Shown here one piece after another: positions 8,815 through 17,195 of a stretch of 33,800 nt of DNA. Position 1 is the stretch's first letter; the number at the start of each line of letters is the position of its first letter. Position numbers and translations under genes: made by a program. This DNA comes from Marilutibacter maris (GTDB taxonomy: Bacteria > Pseudomonadota > Gammaproteobacteria > Xanthomonadales > Xanthomonadaceae), in NCBI RefSeq assembly GCF_006546735.2, contig NZ_VICD02000030.1, positions 1 through 33,800 of the forward strand, read 5' to 3'. Below the pieces are notes generated by a model that was not told the origin of the DNA, searched no databases, and worked only from the letters and a program-made list of their open reading frames with translations.

Positions 8815-8913
8815 GCGGTCGCTCCGCCGGGCAGAGGAGACGGGCCTGCATCGCCCCGCCCCGAAGCCATGCCGGCGCTCGTCCAGCATGGCCATCGGAT
8901 CGTCGTTGGCGGA

Positions 8914-10239
8914 TCAGGCCGCCGCGAACGCGTCGCGGGTCAGGTTCTCCGGTGCCGCGTCGGTGCAGACCACATCGTCCTCGATGCGGATGCCGCCGTA
9001 GGGCTTGAAGGCCTCGACCCGGTCCCAGTCGACGGCATCGCCGTGGCCGTTCTTCTTCACCTCTTCCAGCAGCATGTCGATGAAGTAGATGCCGGGCTCG
9101 ATGGTGACGACCATGCCCGGTTCCAGCACCCGGGTCAGGCGCAGATACGGGTGCCCGGCCGGCTTGTCGATGCTGCCGCCGCTGTCGCTGGCGGCGAAGC
9201 CGGCGACGTCGTGCACCTGCAGACCGATGCCGTGGCCGATGCCGTGCGGGAAGAACGCACTACTGATGCCGCGCTCCAGCGCCGCCTCCGGCGAGACCTT
9301 CAGCACGCCGAACTCCCGGAGTATTCCGGCCAGGGCGAGGTGGGCATCGATATGGATCTGTTTGTAGTCGGTGCCGGCGCGGACCTGGTCGCACATCCCC
9401 AGCTGGGCGGCGTCCACCGCCTGGACCATCGCCTGGAACTCACCGGCACTGTCGGCGGCATGGGTCCGGGTGATGTCGCAGGCGTAGCCGGCATGGCTGG
9501 CGCCGGCGTCGATCAGGAAGCTGCGCGGGTCCTTCGGCGGCAGCCGCCCCAGCTCGGTGTAATGCAGCACGGCCGCATGCTCGTTGAGCGCGACGATGTT
9601 GTTGTACGGCAGTTCGTTCGCGTCCTGGCGCACCGCCTGGCAATAGGCCAGATGGATGCCGAACTCGCTGGCGCCGGCGCGGAACGCGCGCTCGGCGGCG
9701 AGATGGCCGCGCACGCCCGACGCGCTCGCCGCGCGCATCATCGCGAGCTCATAGGGCGTCTTGTAGGCGCGGTGGTAGTGCAGATAGTCGATCACCGCCT
9801 GCGGATTGTTGGGCACGTGCTCGCCCAGCGCGCTCTGCGGCTCGCCGATGATCGCGCAGCGCGAGGTCGGCGGCGGCAGGTGTTGCGCGGCCTCGTCGGC
9901 GGTGCGGATGATTCTGATGTCGAAATGCTCGACCCAGTAGCCGCTAGGCACCTGCGGGACCACGTGCCAATAGTCGAACGGCTGCAGGTAGATCAGGGTC
10001 GGGCGCTTGCCTGGCGTGAACACCAGCCAGCTGCCGGGATTGCGGGTCAGCGGAGCCCAGGCCTTGAAGTGGGGATTGACCGCGTAGGGGTAGTCGCGAT
10101 CGTCGAAGACCTGGTAGTGCAGCGTGCCACTGGGAACAACCAGATGCTCAAATCCACCACGCTCGAGCGCGACGCTTGCACGCTGCTCGAGTACGTCGAG
10201 GTGTTGTCGGTATAAGATCGCCAGGGCAGTCGCGGACAT
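8914..10239 (-). CDS. pepQ: Xaa-Pro dipeptidase (prolidase, M24B)
   Basis: PepQ cleaves Xaa-Pro dipeptides in the cytoplasm and, in some bacteria, certain organophosphate triesters. The 441-residue length equals the family norm. The N-terminal domain carries the prolidase-specific FDDRDYPYAVNPHFKAWAPL stretch (about 45-64). The di-metal site is complete: the two Asp of LIDAGASHAGYACDITRTH, His in FPHGIGHGIGLQVHDV, Glu in VTIEPGIYFI and Glu in GIRIEDDVVC. The PepQ-specific insert FIDMLLEEVKKNGHGDAVDW lies between the last two ligands. The start (ATG 10239) lies only 12 bp from the TTG start of the divergent GGDEF/EAL gene, so each gene's promoter must lie inside the other's 5' coding sequence. 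It is the second M24 proline peptidase in 4 kb, from a different subfamily than PepP. Confidence 0.96.
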   Translation of the reverse strand: MSATALAILYRQHLDVLEQRASVALERGGFEHLVVPSGTLHYQVFDDRDYPYAVNPHFKAWAPLTRNPGSWLVFTPGKRPTLIYLQPFDYWHVVPQVPSGYWVEHFDIRIIRTADEAAQHLPPPTSRCAIIGEPQSALGEHVPNNPQAVIDYLHYHRAYKTPYELAMMRAASASGVRGHLAAERAFRAGASEFGIHLAYCQAVRQDANELPYNNIVALNEHAAVLHYTELGRLPPKDPRSFLIDAGASHAGYACDITRTHAADSAGEFQAMVQAVDAAQLGMCDQVRAGTDYKQIHIDAHLALAGILREFGVLKVSPEAALERGISSAFFPHGIGHGIGLQVHDVAGFAASDSGGSIDKPAGHPYLRLTRVLEPGMVVTIEPGIYFIDMLLEEVKKNGHGDAVDWDRVEAFKPYGGIRIEDDVVCTDAAPENLTRDAFAAA

Positions 10240-10251
10240 CGGGAGATACTC

Positions 10252-12957
10252 TTGGGAACGTCAAAGGAGTTTGACGGATTCTCATCGATTTCGCAGGGGC
10301 CACCGGGTGAAAAGCCGCGGTGGCGGGCCAGTGTCTGGCTGCTGGGTCTGATCGTGCTGCTGCTGTGCCTGCTGCCGACCCTGTGGATGACCCGCCTGCA
10401 GCAACAGAGGCTGCAGGCTGAACAGGACGAAGCCTTCGGCAAGATCATCGAACGTAGCCATGCCGCCCTGTTGTCGCAGCTGGACACCTGCGACCTGCTG
10501 GTGCGCTCCGTGCAGACCCTGTTCCTGACCTCTGACATGGTGACCGAGACCGAGCTCGATCATCTCTACGCCAATCTGCAGCCGCGACGGCATCTGCCGA
10601 GCCTGCAGGCGCTGGCCTACTCCGAGCTGGAGGCCGGCGGGGATGGCGATCGCTTCATCACCACCTGGGTGGTGCCCCGGGAAGGCAACCAGCGCCTGAT
10701 CGGTCTCGACATTTCCACGCAGCCGGCCAACCTGCGTGCCGCCGAGCTGTCGCGCGACACCGACGAGGCGGTGATGTCGGCGCCGTTCCGCCTTGCCCAG
10801 CTCGATCACACCGGGGAATCCGCCGAAGGCGTCACCCTGCGCCTGCCGATCTACACCGCGGGAGCGCCGCCGGTGGACATCCGCGAACGCCGCCGGCGCA
10901 TCGTCGGCTCGCTGGCGGTATCGCTGCAGGTCAGCAGCCTGATCGAATGGGCGTTGCCCGCCGACGCCCGCGACGGGCTGCACGTGATGGTCCGGGACGT
11001 GACGGGTGCGGCACCGGCGATGCTGTACGACTCGCACCCGCAGCTGAGCTTTCCGGCGCCGGAGGAGACCGTGGCCGGGCATACCCGCGACGGCCGTGCG
11101 GTGCGCAGCGTCGACGTGGTCCACGGCGGTCGCGCATGGCGGATGCGCGTCGCCCAGCTGACGCCGCCGCGGGCGGTGTCGGCCTGGCGCGACACCGTCC
11201 TGATCCCGGGCATTGTGATCAGCCTGTTGCTGTCGCTGCTGGTCGGCTCGCTGGCCAGCACCCGCCGGCGAGCGCTGGACCTGGGCTGGCAGCTGAGCCA
11301 GCGCCATCGCGAGAGCGAGGAGCGTTTCCGCGCGCTCACCGAGCTGTTGCCGGCGCTGGTGGTGCTGTCCGACGCCAACAGCGGGCGGATCCACTACGCC
11401 AACCAGGCGGCGCGAGACCGGCTTGGCGGCAACGTCGGCGAACGCACCCTGCAGGACCTGATCGAGGACCACGAGCTGCGGGCCCGATTGAGCATGCCGG
11501 ATTCATCCGGGTGCCAGGGCGTGGAGGCGCAGCTGCGGACCGGCGAGAAGCGCAGCTTCTGGGCCAGCGTGTCGATCACGCTGGTGGAACTGGACGGTCG
11601 CCGCATGTGGCTGATGGTGGCCAACGACATCTCCGAGCAGCGCCAGCTGACCGAGCTGCTGTCCTACCAGGCCAGTCACGACACCCTCACCGAGCTGTTC
11701 AACCGCCGCGAGTTCGAGCGCCGGCTCGACCGGGTACGCGCGGAGGTCGCCAGCGGCGGCCCGGCCGGTGCGTTGTTCTACATCGATCTCGACCAGTTCA
11801 AGCTGATCAACGATACCTCCGGCCATATCGCCGGCGACCAGTTGCTGGCGCAGCTGGCGATGGTGATGCGCGAGCAGCTGCGTGGCGAGGACGTGCTGGC
11901 GCGCCTGGGCGGCGACGAATTCGGTGTCCTGGTCTCGGACGTGCACAACCGGGCCGGCGCCGAGGAGGTCGGCGAGCGCCTGCGTCGCCACATCGACGGC
12001 TACGTCTTCGTCTGGGAGCAGCGTTCGTTCACCATCACCGCGAGCATCGGCGTGGTGATGATCGAGCATGCCGACACCTCGCTCGACGACCTGCTGACCC
12101 AGGCCGATACCGCCTGCTACATCGCCAAGGAGAGCGGACGCAACCGGGTGCACTTCTATTCGGCGATGGACGACGACGCGACCCGCCGGCAGAGCGAGAT
12201 GGAGTGGGCCAACCGGCTGCGCTGGGCGGTCGACGAACACCTGCTGTTGCTGAAGTACCAGGAGGTCTGGCCGCTGGCGGCGCCACGCGACGGCGGGCCC
12301 CGGATCGAGGTGCTGCTGCGCTTCCGCGGCGACAACGGTCGACAGGTGGTGCCGGGCGCGTTCCTGCCGGCGGCCGAGCGCTACGGGTTGATGCCGATGA
12401 TCGATCGCTGGGTGATCGAGACGGTGATCGCCAACTTCGATCGCCTGCATCCGAGCGGGACCGGTCTGAAGATGGCGACCATCAACCTGTCGGGAGCCAG
12501 CATCGAGGACAATGCGCTGGCCGACCACATCCTGGCCCTGATCGACCGCCACCGGGTCGATCCCTCGCGGATCTGCTTCGAGATCACCGAGACGGTGGCG
12601 GTGCGCAACCTGTCGCACGTGGTGCGGTTGATCGAACGCCTGCGCGCAATCGGCTGCAGTTTCGCACTCGACGACTTCGGTGCCGGGATGTCCTCGTTCG
12701 GCTATCTCAAGAATCTGCCGGTGGACATCATCAAGATCGACGGCAGCTTCATCCGCGACATGCTGATCGACCCGATGAGCGAGGCGATCGTGCGCGCGGT
12801 CTGCGACATCGGCCACCAGCGTGGGTTGAAGGTGGTGGCCGAGTGGGTCAACGACCCGCAGGTCGCCGAAGCCCTGGTCGAGCTGGGCGTCGACTACGGA
12901 CAGGGATTCGCGCTGCACGAGCCGGAGTACGTGACCTTCCACGGCGACGCGGCCTGA
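10252..12957 (+). CDS. Membrane CHASE-PAS-GGDEF-EAL c-di-GMP protein
   Basis: A 901-residue inner-membrane protein predicted to make or degrade c-di-GMP under control of a periplasmic signal. Order: membrane helix VWLLGLIVLLLCLLPTLWM (28-46); a periplasmic CHASE-like domain (about 70-250, with the SVQTLFLTS and VVGSLAVS-type segments and 'PIYTAG'); a second helix (about 317-338); a PAS domain (about 355-465); a GGDEF domain with GGDEF at 553-557 and an intact RGED inhibitory site just before it; and an EAL domain. The EAL signature is EVLLRF (about 686); the residues expected to bind metal and substrate are otherwise kept (INLSG, EITET, ALDDFGAG, IIKIDGS, VVAEW, GQGF). The start is TTG 10252, supported by GGGAG at 10241-10245; the next in-frame Met lies after the first membrane helix. 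Confidence 0.88.
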   Translation: MGTSKEFDGFSSISQGPPGEKPRWRASVWLLGLIVLLLCLLPTLWMTRLQQQRLQAEQDEAFGKIIERSHAALLSQLDTCDLLVRSVQTLFLTSDMVTETELDHLYANLQPRRHLPSLQALAYSELEAGGDGDRFITTWVVPREGNQRLIGLDISTQPANLRAAELSRDTDEAVMSAPFRLAQLDHTGESAEGVTLRLPIYTAGAPPVDIRERRRRIVGSLAVSLQVSSLIEWALPADARDGLHVMVRDVTGAAPAMLYDSHPQLSFPAPEETVAGHTRDGRAVRSVDVVHGGRAWRMRVAQLTPPRAVSAWRDTVLIPGIVISLLLSLLVGSLASTRRRALDLGWQLSQRHRESEERFRALTELLPALVVLSDANSGRIHYANQAARDRLGGNVGERTLQDLIEDHELRARLSMPDSSGCQGVEAQLRTGEKRSFWASVSITLVELDGRRMWLMVANDISEQRQLTELLSYQASHDTLTELFNRREFERRLDRVRAEVASGGPAGALFYIDLDQFKLINDTSGHIAGDQLLAQLAMVMREQLRGEDVLARLGGDEFGVLVSDVHNRAGAEEVGERLRRHIDGYVFVWEQRSFTITASIGVVMIEHADTSLDDLLTQADTACYIAKESGRNRVHFYSAMDDDATRRQSEMEWANRLRWAVDEHLLLLKYQEVWPLAAPRDGGPRIEVLLRFRGDNGRQVVPGAFLPAAERYGLMPMIDRWVIETVIANFDRLHPSGTGLKMATINLSGASIEDNALADHILALIDRHRVDPSRICFEITETVAVRNLSHVVRLIERLRAIGCSFALDDFGAGMSSFGYLKNLPVDIIKIDGSFIRDMLIDPMSEAIVRAVCDIGHQRGLKVVAEWVNDPQVAEALVELGVDYGQGFALHEPEYVTFHGDAA

Positions 12958-12986
12958 TCGCGTCGCCGGGAGGGGCCCCGCCCGGC

Positions 12987-13349
12987 TCAGCCGGGGCGGC
13001 GCGGGTTGTGGCTGGCCAGCCAGTCGCGAAGCTGGTGCAACTGGCTGTCGAGCAGGGTGATGAAGCGGAACCCGGCCCAGATCTGCCCGGGTGCGCTGGC
13101 GCGGTCCTGCCACAACAGGTGTACGCCGGCCTCGATCGTGGCGGTCGCGCCCTGGCCGAGGCTGAAGCGGAACTGGTACAGCGCGTCGTCGACCAGGGCG
13201 GTATGGGCGATCAGCAGCATGCCGGTCTCCGACAGGTTGCCGATCCGGCCGACATCGCGATCGGTCATGCTGTCGGTCACCATCACGTTGGCCTGCACGC
13301 TCTGGCGCCGTGCGCGACGGAACTCCCTGTGTGTACCGATGGCGGTCAA
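12987..13349 (-). CDS. PilZ-domain c-di-GMP receptor
   Basis: A 120-residue single-domain PilZ protein. The c-di-GMP-binding signature is present: the Arg-rich REFRRARRQSVQANVMV near residues 7-23, which supplies RxxxR, and GRIGNLSETGMLL (about 34-46), which supplies the [D/N]xSxxG turn. The frame stays open far upstream, but that part is only the shadow of the DUF1631 gene. The real start is TTG at 13349, preceded after 7 nt by GGGAG. It overlaps the DUF1631 stop as TTGA (13349-13346), so translation is probably coupled. Single-domain PilZ proteins act by binding partner proteins, and DUF1631 is the natural candidate. The gene converges on the CHASE-GGDEF-EAL gene with only 29 bp between stops. 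Confidence 0.88.
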   Translation of the reverse strand: MTAIGTHREFRRARRQSVQANVMVTDSMTDRDVGRIGNLSETGMLLIAHTALVDDALYQFRFSLGQGATATIEAGVHLLWQDRASAPGQIWAGFRFITLLDSQLHQLRDWLASHNPRRPG

Positions 13350-15664
13350 GGTGCGGCTCCCTGCAGTTGGTCCGGCATGCCGGCGAAGTTGCGCAATGCG
13401 CCGAGCGCCGCCTGCCAGGCGCGGTCGACCAGGCGTCCGCGGTCGGCGGAGACGACCCGGACCTGGTCCTGCGCCATCAGCCGCGAGACGTGATCCAGCG
13501 ACTGTTCGTCGATGCGCTGGCCGCGCTGGTTGACGAACAGCACACGGTCGGTGACGGTGCTGAACCATGCGATGCGGCGACGCACGACGTCGCCCTGCTG
13601 GTTCAGCACGAACTCCATCCAGGTTCCGAACGGAAGCGTGCGCAGGTGCTCGTAGCAGGCCTGCTCGCGCGGGTTGCGCGGGGCCAGCGGCTTCGCCTTC
13701 GGGGGCTCGGCATCGTCGCCCAGCCGTGCGCGCGCCTTGAGCTTCATCGTCAGCTCGGTGCGCGAGGCCGGGTCGCCGTCGCCGCTCTCGTCGCGGCCGG
13801 TGGTCAGGTGGCGGGCGATCTGGGCCGCTTCGTCCTCGTGGTAACCGACCTGGGACAGCGCCTGTTCGACCTGGCGGTCGAGGCCCTCGGGCGGCTTCTG
13901 GCTGCCGATGCCGGTGGCCGCCAGCAGCGAGGTCATGCCGGCGTACTGTTGCCACTCCTGCGAGTCCTCGCCATGCCGGAGCAGGGTCAGGGTCAGCACG
14001 TCCGCCCATGCCTGGTCGAGCAGTTTGCGCAGGAAGCGCGGCAGCTCGCGACCGGCCAGCGCCTGTTCGATCGCCTCGCCGGAGCGGCGCTTGGCCATCA
14101 CCAGCTTTTCCTTGCCGCGCGCCGCCTCGACGTGGCGGCGTTCGCTCAATTCGGCCTTGCGGGCCATCAGTTGCAGATGGTTCTGCAACGGCTGGTTGGC
14201 CGCCTCGAACACTTCCGCATCGCCCTGGAAGTTCTGGACCACGTGGTCGACCGCCTCGCGCAACTGGCGTTCCAGGCGCGGGTCGCTGCCGTCCTCGTCC
14301 ATCCACTTGGCGCCGGCCTCGGCGACCGCGCTGAGCAGTTGCCGGGCCGGGTGCTGGGAACGGATGAAGAACGCCCGGTCGAGCAGGGCCAGGCGCAGCA
14401 GCGGCACCTGCAGGCGTTCGAGCAGGTTGCTGCTGAGCGTGCCCTCGCGCAGCTCGCGGCCGATCCCGGTGTACAGCAGGCCGAGCAGCTCGAAGGTGTC
14501 CTCGTCCTCGCTGGACAGGCGCATGGCCTGGCCGTGCTGCTGCCGGCTCTGGGCCAGCAATGCCTGCTTGAGGTCGGCGATGGTGCGCGGGCGCTGCACA
14601 TCGCCCGACTCCATCTGTTGCTGGGAGCCCAGCGCGGCGACCACGTCGGGCGTCTTCAGCGGGGCCTGGTTGCCGCCACCGGGGTCCTTGCGCAGCGAGC
14701 CCAGCGCCTTGCGGCGGCTGGAGAGCAGCTCCTGCAACATCGACAGCGCCGCCTTTTCCTCCTCGGCGGAGCCGCTGCCGTTGCCGTTCTCGCCCCACCA
14801 GCGGGTATGCGGACGCTCAGAGGCGGGCGCCGCCTCGTCCGCGCGGCCGGGCGGGGACGAGGGTGCGTTGCGGGGCCGCTCCCCGGCGTCGGAAGCCTGC
14901 GGTTGTGCCTGCGCCGCCGGCTGCGGCGCTGCGTCCTGGGCGGTCGGGCGCGTGCGCAGCGGCACGTAGGACAGCCCCGGCAGGATGTTCTCGCGGGCCA
15001 GCATCGCGTTCATCGCCTCGACCAGCTGCGCGTAGCCGGTCATCGCGTGGCTGTTGAAGCACTGGAACAGCAGCAGCCGTGCCTCCTGCTCCAGTTGCAG
15101 CACCTCGCCGGCCTCGGAAAGCAGCAGGCACAGGCGGTGCGGTCCGACCGGGAGCCGTTCGGCATCGAAGGCGGGCGCCCCGGCCAGGACCCCGAAGCGC
15201 TGTCCCAGCAGCAGCAAGGGCAGGCCCGCCCGCGACTCGTGCCGGGACGCGATCCCGGCCAGCACGGTCGCCTCGCTGACCTCGGCGTCGTCGACCAGGC
15301 GCAGGTCGTCGAAGTCGCCGTGGTCGGAGGCCTCGGTGGCGTCCTCGGCTGCCGGTTCCCGGATCGTGGCCAGCGCGGTTTCCAGTCCGGCCATGAACCG
15401 GGGCGCCAGTTGCGCGCGGTGCAGGCGGACCTTGCGCAGGGTCTCGAAGTAACCGGCCTGCAGCGCTGGGTTGCGTGCCTGGTCGGCGAGCTTGAACAGC
15501 TGCTGTTCGAATTCCGTCAGCATGGTCTCGAGCTGACGGCCGAAGCTGTCCGAGGCCAGCGCGTACAGGCGTTCGAGCGCCGCCCGGACGCGACGCGGCA
15601 GCTCGGCCGAGGCCAGGTTCCTGTGGGGGTGCCGGATGGTGTTGGGATCCAATCTTGCGGACAT
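13346..15664 (-). CDS. DUF1631 family protein
   Basis: A 772-residue soluble protein of unknown function with no signal peptide or membrane segment. The N-terminal 210 residues are helical (LETMLTEFEQQLFKLADQAR; then FDDLRLVDD and EVLQLEQEARLLLFQCFN). A Pro/Ala/Gln-rich acidic linker follows (about 238-300), then a long helical DUF1631 core and a C-terminal beta-rich domain (about 660-770; FGTWMEFVLNQQGD, IAWFSTVTDRVLFVNQRG). The last domain resembles PilZ-type barrels in its 'RxxW.S..T..xLFVNxRG' pattern; that is my inference. The ATG at 15664 was chosen because family-like sequence begins there (MSARLDPNTIRHPHRNL), although the frame is open to 15889. It is followed by, and overlaps, a PilZ gene, tying it to c-di-GMP signalling. 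The name comes from recognised family features, not a search. Confidence 0.82.
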   Translation of the reverse strand: MSARLDPNTIRHPHRNLASAELPRRVRAALERLYALASDSFGRQLETMLTEFEQQLFKLADQARNPALQAGYFETLRKVRLHRAQLAPRFMAGLETALATIREPAAEDATEASDHGDFDDLRLVDDAEVSEATVLAGIASRHESRAGLPLLLLGQRFGVLAGAPAFDAERLPVGPHRLCLLLSEAGEVLQLEQEARLLLFQCFNSHAMTGYAQLVEAMNAMLARENILPGLSYVPLRTRPTAQDAAPQPAAQAQPQASDAGERPRNAPSSPPGRADEAAPASERPHTRWWGENGNGSGSAEEEKAALSMLQELLSSRRKALGSLRKDPGGGNQAPLKTPDVVAALGSQQQMESGDVQRPRTIADLKQALLAQSRQQHGQAMRLSSEDEDTFELLGLLYTGIGRELREGTLSSNLLERLQVPLLRLALLDRAFFIRSQHPARQLLSAVAEAGAKWMDEDGSDPRLERQLREAVDHVVQNFQGDAEVFEAANQPLQNHLQLMARKAELSERRHVEAARGKEKLVMAKRRSGEAIEQALAGRELPRFLRKLLDQAWADVLTLTLLRHGEDSQEWQQYAGMTSLLAATGIGSQKPPEGLDRQVEQALSQVGYHEDEAAQIARHLTTGRDESGDGDPASRTELTMKLKARARLGDDAEPPKAKPLAPRNPREQACYEHLRTLPFGTWMEFVLNQQGDVVRRRIAWFSTVTDRVLFVNQRGQRIDEQSLDHVSRLMAQDQVRVVSADRGRLVDRAWQAALGALRNFAGMPDQLQGAAP

Positions 15665-15822
15665 GCCCTGATAGCCCTGGCCAAAGGGATGATGTGGAGC
15701 AGGAAGGCGCCGACAGCGCGTGGATCGGCCAGACCCCCGGCCCGGGCAAACGATTGCGCCTGACCTGAACGAATCAACGTCAGATGGAAGCACGCTCGGC
15801 CAGGATTGGCAAAGGCCCGCGG

Positions 15823-15848
15823 CCGGCACGGCGCGCCGGCCGTGCCGG
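15823..15848 (-). terminator. Hairpin downstream of hemW, possible terminator
   Basis: A perfect 9-bp inverted repeat (CCGGCACGG / CCGTGCCGG) with an 8-nt GC-rich loop lies about 90 bp past the hemW stop, in the 274-bp gap before DUF1631. On the minus strand it is followed only by a short TTT, so termination is uncertain. No gene was found in the rest of the gap (15665-15938). Confidence 0.3.
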
Positions 15849-15938
15849 ATCAAGCGCTTGCGGCGCTGCCGGGCACGCGCGAGGGGCACGGGTTGTGCGG
15901 TGCAAGGTCGGTGCCCGCGGGAGGCGCATGGAGGCGCG

Positions 15939-17093
15939 TTACAGGAACAGCGCGACCACGTCGTTGGTGAAACGCCGTCCCAGCTCGGTCGGACGCAGCA
16001 GCGGGCCGTCCTGGGTCAGCCAGCCGCGGGCCAGTGCCGTGTCCAGTTGTGGACGGATGTCGTCGGGGGACAGGCCGGTGCGGGCGATGAACTCGCCGAG
16101 CCGGAAGCCATCGACCAGGCGCAACGCGTTGAGCATGTACTCGAACGCCCGGCGCTCGGGCGCGACCCGGTCGTCGCCGCCGATCGCCGCGTCGGTGCCG
16201 GCGTCGGCGATGTAGCGGGCGGGGTGCTTTTGTTTCCACCGCCGCAGGATCTCCTGGTCGTGGCCGGAGGTGATCTTGCCGTGGGCGCCGGCGCCGATGC
16301 CCAGATAGTCGCCGTAGTGCCAGTAATTCAGGTTGTGCGCGCATTGGCGGCCGTCGCGGGCGTACGCGCTGACCTCGTACTGCGCGTAGCCGGCGTCGGC
16401 GAGCAGGGCCTGGCAGTGTTCCTGCATGTCCCAGCTGTGGTCCTCGTCGGGAATGCCCGACGGCGGCCGCGCCGCGAACACCGTGTTCGGCTCCAGGGTC
16501 AGCTGGTAGTGGCTGACATGCGCCGGCTGCAGGGCGAAGGCGCGTTCCAGGTCGCGCTCGGCCATCGCCAGGGTCTGTTCCGGCAGGGCGTACATCAGGT
16601 CGAGGTTGAGGTTGTCGAAGCCCGCGTCCTGGGCCAGCTTCACCGCCGCCTCGGCCTCGCCGCTGTCGTGGATGCGGCCCAGCCGTTTCAGGCTGCCGTC
16701 GTCGAAGCTCTGGATACCGAAGCTCAACCGGTTGACTCCGGCCTCGCGGTACAGCTCGAAGCGGCCGTGCTCGGCGGTGCCGGGATTGGTCTCCAGGGTC
16801 ACCTCGCAGCCGGGTACGAAGCGCAGGCGCGCGCTGGCCTCCTGCAGGAAGCGGTCGATCGCGTCGGGCGGGAACAGGCTGGGGGTGCCGCCGCCGAAGA
16901 ACACGCTGTGCACGGTGCGGCCCCAGACCAGTGGCAGGTCGTGGTCCAGATCGCGGATCAGCGCGTCGACATAGTCTGCGAACGGCAGCGGGCCGCGCCC
17001 TTCGTGCGAGTTGAAATCGCAGTACGGGCACTTGCGCACGCACCAGGGCAGGTGGACGTACAGCGACAGCGGCGGCGGCGACAGGTGCGGCAT
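15939..17093 (-). CDS. hemW: HemW, radical SAM haem chaperone
   Basis: HemW (formerly annotated as an oxygen-independent coproporphyrinogen III oxidase-like protein) is a cytoplasmic radical SAM protein that binds haem and delivers it to respiratory apoproteins. The 4Fe-4S motif is CVRKCPYC near residue 18, following LSLYVHLPW. The SAM-binding GGGTPS motif (in VFFGGGTPSLF), the VTLETNPGT strand, RLSFGIQSF and the HYQLTLEPNT segment are all present. A C-terminal HemW domain (RRAFEYMLNALRLVDGF ... LDTALARGWL) completes the protein. The frame is open to 17135, but ATG 17093 gives the normal N-terminus (MPHLSPPPLSLYVHLPW) and a typical length of 384 aa. It lies 102 bp downstream of rdgB in the conserved rdgB-hemW order. 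A fragment resembling the head of a REP repeat lies just upstream. Confidence 0.95.
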   Translation of the reverse strand: MPHLSPPPLSLYVHLPWCVRKCPYCDFNSHEGRGPLPFADYVDALIRDLDHDLPLVWGRTVHSVFFGGGTPSLFPPDAIDRFLQEASARLRFVPGCEVTLETNPGTAEHGRFELYREAGVNRLSFGIQSFDDGSLKRLGRIHDSGEAEAAVKLAQDAGFDNLNLDLMYALPEQTLAMAERDLERAFALQPAHVSHYQLTLEPNTVFAARPPSGIPDEDHSWDMQEHCQALLADAGYAQYEVSAYARDGRQCAHNLNYWHYGDYLGIGAGAHGKITSGHDQEILRRWKQKHPARYIADAGTDAAIGGDDRVAPERRAFEYMLNALRLVDGFRLGEFIARTGLSPDDIRPQLDTALARGWLTQDGPLLRPTELGRRFTNDVVALFL

Positions 17094-17101
17094 GTGCCTA
17101 T

Positions 17102-17114
17102 TGTAGGAGCGCGA
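17102..17114 (+). repeat. Possible REP head fragment upstream of hemW
   Basis: TGTAGGAGCGCGA here matches the head and the end of the REP sequences seen at 24030, 24586 and 33476, but the central palindrome is missing. It may be a REP remnant or chance. Confidence 0.3.
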
Positions 17115-17195
17115 CCGAGGGAATGACTGTCGCAACGGCGCTATCAGCGATGCCGCTGCCTGCCGACGACTCCCGGATCGCGGTCCGGGCCGGGT

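Noticed and set aside
12979-12999. GC-rich hairpin at the convergent GGDEF-EAL/PilZ ends as a bidirectional terminator
   Set aside because: A stem can be drawn around the PilZ stop, but neither strand has a T-run and it overlaps coding sequence.
13350-14798. Upstream extension of the PilZ reading frame to about 603 codons
   Set aside because: The extra part is a shadow of DUF1631 in another frame; PilZ homology and a ribosome-binding site begin at 13349.
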